From NCBI GenBank assembly GCA_002751075.1, contig NAOQ01000278.1, forward strand, positions 36,752-59,563: a stretch of 22,812 nucleotides of DNA. The letters run 5' to 3'. A model generated the notes under the pieces. It had not been told where the DNA came from and ran no database searches. It saw only the letters and a list, made by a program, of their open reading frames with translations. Made by a program: the position numbers and the translations under genes. Below, piece after piece: positions 10,641 to 21,800 of this stretch (position 1 is the stretch's first letter; each line of letters opens with the position of its first letter). Origin of the DNA: Ichthyophonus hoferi. Taxonomy: Eukaryota > Opisthokonta > Ichthyosporea > Ichthyophonida > Ichthyophonidae.

Positions 10641-10817
10641 TTACATTGCATTAATTATTAATTCTAAGCTTACCCTATCAGCTACGGTCGTAATCATACT
10701 TCTCAACCAACGATATACCGGTCCATAGCCAGTCGCATGTTGACCTTTTTTGTTGGCATTGAATGATTGATTGGATAAGGCAGCTTCAACGAGATCTATT
10801 GGCTCATCCTTTTTCAT
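10641..10817 (-). CDS. Unrecognised small ORF or exon, 58 codons
   Basis: It opens at ATG (plus-strand CAT 10815-10817) after an in-frame stop 12 nt upstream. Its beginning is MKKDEPIDLVEAALSNQSFN and it later contains GYGPVYRWLRSM. Amino-acid composition is mixed and protein-like, unlike the low-complexity frames around it. A good donor (AGG|GTAAGC on the minus strand, near residue 48) suggests a first or internal exon of about 48 codons, but I could not find a partner exon between it and CRAMP1. I do not recognise the family. It may be a fragment of a pseudogene, an antisense gene, or chance. Confidence 0.35.
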   Translation of the reverse strand: MKKDEPIDLVEAALSNQSFNANKKGQHATGYGPVYRWLRSMITTVADRVSLELIINAM

Positions 10818-12837
10818 TCTTATATTTTAAAAGCTTTATCTTTAGCCATACTTTATAATTTCTGGCCAGCCCATTTTTTCTTTGATTTGTAGTGTAGGTA
10901 TATCCATATTGTGATAGTATAAATAGTAAAGATTGTTTCATGTATTATGACTAATTGCAATGTTGATAGTGTAATAGTCGCTTGCAGTATAAGACACCTG
11001 TCTATATACCATTATGATTCCTTTTATTATATATTACATATATTTCCCTCGGTTGTATTGTAAGATCTTGAAGAAATACAAAGAAATAGCATGTTATGGA
11101 CACATATAATTATTTAGCCTATGAACGCATATTTTTAATTTTAATGTACTATTTAATTTTTAGTTACTGTCATTTAAGCTTTTGACCAAATAAAATACCT
11201 TTTAAATCACGACACTGGCATGCTTTCATAGGTGCATTTTTAATATTCTAACAGTTGTATAAATCTATTATAGATATCCCTCTTGTTCTTCTGTCTCTAT
11301 TCACATTATCACAATTTCCTTAGATATCGGGCGGTTGTCAGCCTGAAAAATATAGTTGTTGTGATTAATTTTCCCGGTTGGAATATATTATGACGTGATT
11401 AAGGTGGCAATTCCGCGAAGGATTTTATATGTTATGTGAAACCTACTTTTTTATTGGTTAATTATTTTATCAAAAGCATTGCACACTTTTGCACATTTTT
11501 ATTCATTACCCAATTACCCCGGGGTGTGAATATATGTGAAGCAATGGCAATTTATATTAAAATGATATCATTGGTGGATGCATGAGCCAGGCTCACGGTT
11601 AAGTTTTGAATTTTTATGTGAAATGATAGAATTTCATTATATTTTATAATCATTATACTATATATATATTTTTCCTGTATGTTTGTTGTTACTTAAGTAT
11701 TAAAGTGAAATTGTGCTATATAATTGTTTAAATTAACATTTATATTTTAAATACAATTATCAAAGCTCATTCCTTCATAAAAATCAGGTATTACTAACAT
11801 CCTTTCTAATATACAGGTGAATCTGATTTTAATTTATAATTCTCATGTTGTAGTCAAAGTATGTTAGCTCCAAGCATGCAATACCAAGTACATGTAAAAT
11901 ATATAGCCATAATTATAGGCAGTTATAAATAATATTTCTTTGTAGGCACCTATACCTAACTTTATACTTTCAGATAAGGTATACTTGTATACTTAGGAAC
12001 AGGCAAAGACATTCTTTTATCGTGCTATAGTAGAGAGATATAAAAAGTATAGATAGAGTGATAGGAACAAAACCCGTAGGCACTGATAGATATTATATTT
12101 ACATATTTTTATTTTCAGTAAATAAAGACTAACAACACATTGGAGGAGTAAAACATTGGGTTAGATTATGATGTTTTAGTGTATGCGAAGGAAGGGAGTG
12201 TATTGACTGTTATAATTATTAAATCTATTAATGTTATAAGCTATATTAAAAGTGATTATATATATAGATATATAATAATAATAATAAAAACACTACCTGG
12301 TTTTGTTATTCGAGGCAATATGCAATTATTATTTTTTAAAAACCTGTTGATTGGGTTGTTATGATTAAGCATTTGATGGGAAGGAAAAAGGTGTATTGAT
12401 GTTTTAAATGGACCTGTATATTTCACGTATAGTTAAAACATAGCATAATTTAAGTTCTAAATGGATATAGATAATTATGTAGGCGGGCGTTAGTGAGGTG
12501 TGATATTAGCCTTATAGTATCACACTTTGACCCTTTTATACATATACACTATCACTCTCTCTATATACCTAGACATATTACACCTTCCCCTCCTTCTGCA
12601 CACACACCTACACATAAAACACTCCCAATTCTACGAACGTACATATAAACATATATTTATACATATGAGTAAGAAAATACACAGATTTGGGTACCTGGAG
12701 AAAATAAATGCAGATTGAGTTTGGACATATATACTTGATAAACTATACAAACATAATCGCTTTTAACTGTATAAGTGGTGTTAGAGGATGACTTGCTTTT
12801 ATGGCGTGACTTGTGCCCAATCATATTCGCCTATCTC

Positions 12838-12862
12838 ATCCTCTCCTCTTTCCACCCTCCAG
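12838..12862 (+). promoter_or_regulatory. Splice acceptor 2 nt before the USP start codon
   Basis: A strong pyrimidine tract ends in CCCTCCAG, immediately followed by CT and the ATG. This looks like the 3' end of a 5'UTR intron, or a trans-splice acceptor. No partner noncoding exon could be fixed upstream. Confidence 0.5.
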
Positions 12863-12864
12863 CT

Positions 12865-15343
12865 ATGTCTAGACATGTATTGGTCTGTGTGGATAGGTCA
12901 GAGGTAGGAGTCTATGCCTGTCAATGGGCATTTTCCAATATCGTGAAGGAGGGAGACCAGGTTACTCTGCTGTCTGTGATGCCGGTAGGTGTAGTGGGGT
13001 ATAAGGAATGGATAGGTGGGGTGGGGGAGGGAGGTGGGCAAGGTTATTTTGTAGGTATGTGTTTATATATGTATATGTGTATGGGAAGATGTTATAAATA
13101 CGCTAAATTAGATATAGGTGTGTATGCTGTGTATATAGGGTTTTATCGATACTAAATTAGATACGCATTTATAGATTTACTCATCTACACTATAATTGCT
13201 AACTACCCTATTCACAGATATACACGCACCCAGTCCCTGTATTTGGATCAAGTATACTATTGCTTTCTCGGCTGTATGGCTTGTTATACATAACATTATA
13301 TTATTATAGTGTTATAGTACTATAGAGTTATAGGACTAAAGTATTATAGGGTTAAAGAGTTATAAGGTTATAGGGTTATACTATTGTACAATTGAAATAT
13401 TGTATTATGATATTATGAAACGAACATAACTATTATACTGTTATATTCTTGTACTATTATACTATCAATCATAATCTTACAAAATTATGCTATCATACCT
13501 ACTATCATAATATCATATATATACCAGCCCATAGACATACTGTAACCACATCCAAACACCCTTTTATATACATACGATATACATTAACATACTAACCCAA
13601 CCTATATATATAGGTGTTACATTCGATCATAATTCGGTTGAAATGCAACATGGGGCCAGCGATGAAACAAAGCAATTATTGAAGTATTTAAAAGAGAGTC
13701 TTAGTAAAACAGATGTGAAGGTGGGTAGAATGATATGTGTTGTATTTTATGTGCTGTATTACATTGCATTTTGTTGTATTGTATTGTATTGTGTTGTATT
13801 GTATTGTATTGTATTGTATTGTATTATATTTTATTAGATTATGCCATATTATATTGTATAATATTGTATTATAGAGTGCTTTGTTAAATTATACTGCGTC
13901 ATAATATGTAATAATCACCATGTTCCATTATATTATATGGGCTTAGCTAGTCACCATCACAATCAATAGGAAGCTGGCTTGATTCGAGTCTAATCATACA
14001 CATGATCCATTATGTATTCAGTACTACCTCGAAATGTTTATATACATTTATATATACATCTATATATTCATCTATGGCTCTATCACTAGACTGTGGTTCC
14101 TTCACAATGGATACTAATTGTTGGCCAACAGATTCATCTTGAGGTAAAAAGTGGTGATGCACGTGACGTCATTATGAAGTTTGTTACCGAAAAAGGTTTT
14201 AATATTTTCTCTTTCTTTCCATCTCCTTTTTATACCTATAATCATACGTCTTCTTATAAATACCTACTAGTATCTGGCTATTATATTACAGTATGTTTAT
14301 CTCTCTGTCATTATTGGCTTCTCTATCGGTAGGGAGATGTGTTGACCTTAATGGCTCTCTATCATGGCACCATTTTCCTTTTCTCTTTAACGTTCCTACT
14401 CTTATAGTTGTCTGTGTTATCTCTTCAAATGGGCGAGCGATTATTTAGTGTTTTAGAATTAATAATCAACTGGCTAGAGGTGGAATTCTAAATAATGGTA
14501 GATACGATAGTTTTTTAAATTTTTCAAAGTAATCCTAAAATTTAAAATTTACATATATAAACATACTCTTTATTTGGACCATTTTATACATCCACTACTA
14601 CAATTAATGTATTGAGATAGGACTGGCATGTGGGTGTAGTGGGGCCAACCATAGAGGGACTTTTATATTAATAGATCATTGATGACGTATGCATACTCTT
14701 CCTCAGATGTTGATTTGGCAGTTTTAGGAGCATCTAATAGGAATATACTCTCCCGAACAATCCTGGGAAGTGTCAGTGATTATTGCGTACATTACTGTGA
14801 GTTGAACCTATCTTGTCATACTCTCCTCACTCTATACATATATCAGATTCTCATAATATCATACATAAGTTTTATATTTTATAGATTATAGTATAATCAC
14901 TACCTTTTTTGTTTCTATTATGTATATCCTTAATTCCAATAGTATAAATATATATGTATATATTATACTATTAAACATAAAGCACACTGCCCTACAACTT
15001 TCCACGTATATTTTATATTCTCTTTCTCTCTACATTCAATTTTAGTTCTTTCAGCTCTCACTTGAAATATGCGATTTTATCCGTGTTTATGATTATCATT
15101 TAATTTCAGTCTGAATTCTTCTTCTACCCTCTTTCTTTCTTTCACTCTTACGCGTTGTCTTTCTCATTAGCTTGAAGCGTTATAATTTCAATATTCTCTC
15201 ATAATTAACCCACCCCAACATACTTTAACTAAAGATCCCTCTAACCGATACTTTCACATTGAAATTCTAACTACTATACTTTTACTATAGGCCCCTGTCC
15301 AATCGTATTGGTGAAAAAAGAGAGCTACCTGGAGGACCAGTAG
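12865..15343 (+). CDS. Universal stress protein (UspA-like), 6 exons, complete
   Basis: Exons 12865-12984, 13218-13251, 13614-13720, 14132-14195, 14707-14796 and 15291-15343 join in phase to 155 residues, the usual size of a single-domain USP. The fold's landmarks are present: first strand VLVCVDRSE with the nucleotide-binding Asp10, WAFSNIVKEGDQVTLLSV, then VDLAVLGASN and ILGSVSDYCVHYCPCPIVLV at the C-terminus. The phosphate-binding loop is normally G-2x-G-9x-G-S. Here it is G116-A-S-N119-9x-G129-S130, so the second Gly is Asn and ATP binding may be altered. Exon 2 is a 34-nt microexon (IYTHPVPVFGS) required to restore phase between exons 1 and 3. USPs are small dimeric cytosolic proteins induced by stress; the exact role here is unknown. 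The start is MSRHVLVCVD, matching the family N-terminus. Confidence 0.9.
13252..13613 (+). other. USP intron 2, low-complexity, no gene
   Basis: 362 nt of TATTATAG/GTTATAGG-type decayed repeats from about 13295 to 13500, then AT-rich sequence to TATATATAG. No coding signal. Confidence 0.6.
13737..13872 (+). repeat. (TGTAT)n pentanucleotide repeat in USP intron 3
   Basis: Starts about 16 nt after the exon 3 donor (AAG|GTGGGT). Near-perfect TGTAT units from 13770 to 13830 are flanked by decayed ones. The remainder of the intron to 14131 is unremarkable. Confidence 0.9.
14196..14706 (+). other. USP intron 4, no gene seen
   Basis: 511 nt between AAAG|GTTTTA and CTTCCTCAG. AT-rich, with an AAATTTTT/AAAATTT-type patch near 14515-14550. 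No conserved frame recognised. Confidence 0.55.
14797..15290 (+). other. USP intron 5, no gene seen
   Basis: 494 nt from ACT|GTGAGT to TTTACTATAG; pyrimidine-rich stretches near 15015-15160. No coding signal. Confidence 0.55.
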
Positions 15344-15396
15344 TGAAATGATCTGGGATATGGTACTGATAGCTTAGAATTAAATGCTTTTGTACC

Positions 15397-15402
15397 AATA
15401 AA
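15397..15402 (+). terminator. Poly(A) signal AATAAA for USP
   Basis: AATAAA 54 nt after the USP stop codon, the first on the plus strand. Further AATAAA copies lie at about 15733 and 15755. Confidence 0.6.
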
Positions 15403-15791
15403 TTATAATGTCAATTTTTATTTTCAGCACATTATGTGTACTTATAGTTTTATTTCTGCTCTGCCTTGCTACCGATTTAAGACGATGTCATCACATAATT
15501 TACGACTATGAACTTTAACCTGTTGTCAAGCTAGGATAATTAGAAAATAATGGAAGAGGAATGCTAACAATCTTTCTGAAAACAGTAACAGTGAAATTAA
15601 GCAGTATTATATACCAACTGGCGGTAAACTATTTGATTATATCAACATTTGAATCGAACACAACAGTGGTTGTTATATTTATGATATTGTGGCGTGAATT
15701 ACAATTTAAACTATAATTTTCAGTTTTTCTCTAATAAATTCTCTCGGAAATCATAATAAATAATGAGGTTGTCTTGAGTTGGGATCATATG

Positions 15792-15797
15792 TTTATT
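15792..15797 (-). terminator. Poly(A) signal for LSG1
   Basis: Minus-strand AATAAA (plus TTTATT), 78 nt beyond the LSG1 stop codon. With the USP signal at 15397 it implies convergent transcripts whose ends need not overlap. The 15344-15874 interval holds nothing else recognised. Confidence 0.6.
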
Positions 15798-15874
15798 AAC
15801 AACAATAACTACTATCATTGGTACTAATACTAACACCATCCTTACGGCAACGGATAACTATGCTCTGATATTTT

Positions 15875-18800
15875 TTAAGCATCCATTATCCGTCTAACTT
15901 TCTCTCTCTTTCCCTTCTTATTATGTTTTTTCCAAGGCTTTCCTAATGGTCTACCCAGTTCATCTAGTTCTACCGCCTCCCCGTCTTGTGATTGGTGGGG
16001 GAAGAATTTAACGCGATCAAACTCCTCAGTTCCTGTTGGCACTAATTTAGACAGTACTTGACCATGGACACCCTTAGCTAGGATCTGATTGGTTGGGAGA
16101 GTGGTGATGGATATGAGTGGTAGAGAGATGATGGATAGAATAGAATATCATTATCTCTTTATGGTATTTGGTTTATTTATAGTATAAAAATTATCTCCTA
16201 ACGTTTAGTGGTATATATTATGTTATAAGAATAACAATCATTTATTTTAAATCCACCTTATAAAATTGGAGCATTGTTATTCTTACTGTATACTCGAATA
16301 CCATATGAGTATTGGTGGAATACTGTTGAAAAGCATAATACTACGCTGTAGATGGTTATTATTGTTCGCCTGAAATACTATAAGAATGGTCATTGGCTAA
16401 AGAAATAAAAGGCAGTGTTTAAGGAATCAGATATAGAATATATATCCATCATATATGTTAATGTAAATATGTCTATAAATGTACATATATGGCTATGGAT
16501 ATTAAGGCTTAATAATTGAAGCATAATAAATATAATAACCTAATGATCTATGTTAAATAAGAGAGATAGAAAAGAAAGGTATAAAAAACCAATCGGTCAG
16601 AATGCCAGATTTAGTAAGAAGCTTGGGGGAGAGTTACCCTAACAGTTTTCTTGTCATTATTAAAGAAATCTTCATCAATCTCTCTACCATGTTCCCTGTG
16701 GCCCTTCTGTGGGGATCAATCATTATTGAGTTAGATACACTGATAGCTATATATAGAAGGAAAAGATACATGATAGTTGGATGAATGGGGAAGGGCCAGA
16801 GAGGGCTTGGGTCATATCTTACCTTTAGATATTATATCTGAAGTTAATTTTTTTAAAACTGGACCAATAGAAAAAATAAATATATATTTGATGCTATAAA
16901 GAGAGTAAAAGCAGCGGATGTGTTTGGACTGGTAGTAATGATCATCCATACGGTAATAAGTATTTAAAGAGTCAATGGAGGCTATTCAATAAATATAGTA
17001 TAATAACTGCCATACTGCACTAAATCAAGTCTTGCGGAATAATCCTCAGACAACAATCATATATAAAGGTAGACACGAAGAGGAAATATTTTCGATGAAA
17101 CCAAGGCGTAAAACGACATAATAGTTATCCAATTAATACCAAATTATAAGCAACTAATCAAAACCTACCGACTGGCCTACGGTACTGTATAGGTTCATAT
17201 TATTTGAGCTCAGAATACCCTTATCAGAGGTTGCCGTGGCAACGAGATTATCGTAGATATGAGCATTAAAGGTCAGGTCTGACTCACCAGGGGGTGGGTG
17301 GCAGTATAGCAGCTTACCCTATAGGGGGGAGAAGGGGATGGTGGAGAGGGAGTAGGGTGTGAATGATTGGATGATTAAACATGAGGGTGATGGAAAGGAA
17401 AGAGGCTATTGATGTAGAAAATGATTCAACGAGCCAATCAATTAAGAGTGAAGAGAATAAAAGCAGATGACAACCCTGATTGGATAGGTGGGAAGTGAGA
17501 GAGGGGTCGATCTATATACCCATGGCTCAGTATATATATGCAAGAATGCACATGTGGAATCAGCTAATACATTAATATTCCATTGATGGGTGAGAGATAA
17601 AAGAATAGATATATATAAATGTAGTAAAAGAAATAAATGAGTATACACCGAAATAAGTAAATATTAAAGAGAGGGAGAGAGGAAGAGGGATGAAAGAAAT
17701 AAACTGTGCTGTTACTTAAGCCTCCTATCAGCGTAAACCTACACAACCACACATACATAGCAGCGAATGATATTGAGGGACCCCCACCTTAACATAGTCC
17801 TTAAGTACTACACGTCCAGACTTTTGAACATCAGGCAAACCATGGGCGGTCATAAAACCACGTGCGCCTATAAATAGGTTAAGGATATATATATACCCAG
17901 GTGTAAAATTATCGTATAATTCTTATCCAATCCTCCCCTACCCTACCTTCCTTATCCAGTAGCTAATGCTGTTTTAACCTCTATCATCCAACCAATAAGC
18001 ACCTAATCATGTATGCATATATATCTATAAATAAAAAATCATTCAATTAGCTGTCACAAGGTATAAAATGCGAGGCAATTAGTCAATAACCATCCGTATT
18101 GTAGAAATATCATACATTTACCTCCATACAAATACTTATAAAAACAAGTTTCATTTATACTCTAATGGTCCACTCATGATAAAGTTAAAAAGATACGTCC
18201 AAATGCGTGTAACAGCTCATGGCCAGTAGGTGGGCGATTAGGATCTTCCTCCTCGCTGGGTCTGATAGGATAGAAAAAATTAAAATTATGAGAATAAGTT
18301 TATATTAATAATTATCATTAAGATATATATAGCCAATAAACGAGAGGTAATAAAATGAAAATGGAGGAAAGAGCATCTCTATATATATCTTGCTCGGAAT
18401 ATATTTGCGCTCAACCAATAATATCATCAGATTATATTTTAATATATTATTCCTTGCACCAGTTATCTCTGTGTCAAGTATATATAATATGACATACATC
18501 CCAATCACATTACATACATATAGAATGGCATCATACACGTGCAACCAGTCCCATATCACCCAGTGCTCACTTACTTGATAATGTGCATACCATACGCCGA
18601 TTCCAGAATTGGTCGAGGAATTCTCAAGGCGACGTACGTTTGGTTAAAGAAAAACAGTAAAATATATATATAATAATAAGCCAACCAATCAATACATACC
18701 GTGTACTTCACAATCATTCATATCATAGATGGATTGAATTGGCAAGATCACGTATGAGAATCCTCAAATATCAAATTATAGAAGTCCATGCAAATGTATA

Positions 18801-21800
18801 TAATATATTTTTTTATAAGATTATATTTACAATCGTTAATATGAATGAATAGTTGAATGTGAGTGTAAGTAAAAGTAATAATGAGTATAAGAACCAATTA
18901 AGACAAGTCGCGATACTAATCGAGTTTTAATGATTGGATAAACAAAGTGATAAAAAATAATATAATCTCTATAGTAAAAGTGAGTATGGGTATGTGTATA
19001 TAGGAATGAATGCACCAATAAGGAATAGTATGGCGTAGGGAGGCATGCCAGATCACCAATGAGAGGTGTTATAAATAGATCAAGAGGATATCAAGGAAGA
19101 AGGGGCGATGGGATCTCTCAACTGATCAATAGGAAGAATACCATTGCACACCATCTCGGCCTGTCAACCAATAACATGTTAGATCTAGATCTATGCCATC
19201 ACAATTGGATTGATCTTAGGATTAATTACAATATGATAGATATATATATATATATATATATAAATACAGACCTTGTTAGACGTAAATGTAAGGAACACTA
19301 ATCGATAGATAGATAGCGAGAGAGAAATAGAGAAAGAGAGGGAAACGTATATATATATACAGACCTTAGTTGACATAAAGGTGGGGAACACTAATCCAGG
19401 ACAATCACACAGTAGCAGATTTTCCTCCAACATAATGGTCTGGAAGTGTCTGGTCTTTCCGGGAGTAGCGGATACCTTGACTTTAATCTCTCCACAGAGG
19501 GCATTGATGGTAGAACTCTTACCTACATTGGGATAGCCCACCTATGATTATGTATGATTGGGTGTAAGTCACTCACTCATACTTGGTAATTAAGCGGTTT
19601 TCCTTGTAAGATAAACCTAATACATGACAATAGGCAGATGCACTTTGAATGACAAGTTTAAACTGTACTGACTTTGTTTGCACTATATTTTTTAAAATGA
19701 ACGTTGTTTATAAATAGTGCAAAGAAACACAAATTATATTTAGGAATGTTTCAGTGTACTTGTGTTTTTAAAAGTTTAATTTTCCAATCTAAATGTTATT
19801 GTATTTTATTGTCCAATTGCCTAGGCGTTATTGTTTATTGGCTTGCTTTATGTCCAATTGTATACCTATATAATTATATTTTTATAGTTCTAGTTTTAAT
19901 AAAGACTATTTAATCCTATCATTGGTCAGCCCAGATTTAATGTCCCCTATTTAGCCACCATCCATGGGCTGCCGCATTAATTAAAATACAATGAGATATA
20001 TGTAATGAACAAGCTTTAAGTGCATATATCTTATCCAACCATATTCTATTACAATAAACGATATCTAATGATATTTAATAATGACAAAGAGCAACCAATA
20101 AGTTTCTATAACATCTAATAATAACCACCAATATATAATAGTATTTAAACAACAATTCAATTCAAAATAGGGAAAGTGCACCAATCAAAAGAAAGGGAAA
20201 TAGGGACGTGTGACTTACCAGGCCTAGGGTTGGTTTCCTAGGTCTGCCTGCACGGTCAATTACTGTAGGCAACCAATGAATAAGTACGTTGAAAATAGAA
20301 TATACAAATATGGGCTATTAAAATGAGACTAGATATTTGGTTATATTCCTATATATAGGTATATAGGACTTCATATTTCACATAGAACCAAGTATCCACA
20401 TATACCAATGATATTATTTTGATTATCACAGGACGTTGTCATTGGCTAACCATCACAAGATGAATAGAATTGGCAAAAAAAATCCAATAGAATAAGTAAA
20501 AAGAAGAGAGCATATATGCATTGCTATACCATTAAGTTATTACATTGTTATACTACTATACTCGTACGATTGTACTATTATACATACTATTATACTATTA
20601 CACAACTATACTATCATACATACTATTATATTACTACACCATTACACTACTATACCAACACAACCAAACATACATACGTGTTTCCTTAGGTAAGAGATCC
20701 CTAAATAACAGCAACAAGTCACTGGCATTCAATATATAGGTACCGTCCTCATCACCCAATCTCCTCCTGAGAGCCAATAATCTTTCAGCTTCCAACACCT
20801 CCTGGTCGTCTTCCTCCTCCTCTCCCTCTTCCTGCCCATCCACATCCTGCCAATTATCATCCTCCTCTCCATCATATTCTCCGCCGTCTAATTCGTCATC
20901 TTTAATCTGATCGGCTCTTTCCTCTGTGATATCCTTGGGTGGCGGGTGAGCACTGGCTGTCTCTTCTCTTAGCCTGGCCTCCTCCTCCAATAATTCTGCT
21001 TCGTACTCACTTAATGCTTCTGGATTGGCTGACCAAAAAGCATAATCGATATTATTGGCTCGCAGATATTTGGCCCAGGACAATCGTTGCTCGTGACTGA
21101 GCATGTCGGACTTGTTGATCAATAGGAGATTCTTCTTTTTGTGGTCAAGCTGTATGTATGTAAATAAGTAAGTATGCATGTATGTATGCATTGATGTATC
21201 TATGTATGTATGTATGTATGTAAACAGGTATGCAAATAGATAGGTATATAATGGTATAGCAGTCTGTCGTTTCAGGAAAAAGATAAGGGCTAGTAAGAGT
21301 AATGTGATATGCTAGTAGGAATGCGTATGTATATGTAGATGGTGGGTATGCATCTTGGTATAATTGGATAATTATCATATAATATCATTGGATATGCTAG
21401 GATAGGGTAACACGATATTATCCAAACAGGAGAAACAGGAGTCATGGCATATGCTATATATGGGCAATGGAATAAGAAATGAATACAAGGTGAGAACAAG
21501 ATCTATAATGCAGGAGATACCAGTGCCAACATTCATTTTCCTTATAAGGCAAGCTGACTTACATCTTTCACATACGTCACTAGATCTTCAGATCGGAATA
21601 GGAGGGGGTTACGCGCATCCACAATCTGTACCACTACGTCACTGCCAGGGAATGATTGGTGAATGGATGATTAAAACCAGAAATGTGTGGATTGTGCGAC
21701 CAATGCCTTATTGAATAGAAGCGGTTAAACTAATCAAACTTTACTATATTTAGCTATAAGTTAAAGTTGAAAACACATATATATGCATGGGCATTAGAAT

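Larger units (their letters stand above)
10296..12864 (+). other. Intergenic region between CRAMP1 and USP
   Basis: 2.6 kb. It opens with a donor-like AAG|GTGAGT three bases after the CRAMP1 stop, then a decayed GTAT tract (10312-10500). AT-rich sequence follows with few CCAAT pentamers compared with the genes. One minus-strand open frame of protein-like composition lies at 10641-10817. From 10820 to about 12780 I see no gene, RNA or mobile element; the 61-residue frame at 12179 is low-complexity and has no supporting signal. Confidence 0.55.

Noticed and set aside
12179-12364. 61-codon plus-strand frame between CRAMP1 and USP
   Set aside because: I/Y/K-rich in AT-rich DNA; no start context, splice sites or resemblance to a family.
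10820-12780. Search for a transposon or virus-like element in the largest gap
   Set aside because: No transposase, reverse transcriptase or capsid-like frame and no convincing terminal repeats found by eye.
13978-14005. GATTCGAGTC, similar to a tRNA T-loop
   Set aside because: The flanks do not pair into a T-stem and no A-box or acceptor stem is present.
16602-16784. 60-codon plus-strand frame resembling a membrane protein
   Set aside because: It overlaps the minus-strand LSG1 exon 16638-16706, which matches the conserved FF-x-V-R-x-L-x-K-G-V segment and joins in phase.
19677-19723. 10-bp inverted repeat in LSG1 intron as a possible MITE
   Set aside because: Arms are short, with no target-site duplication or second copy seen in the window.
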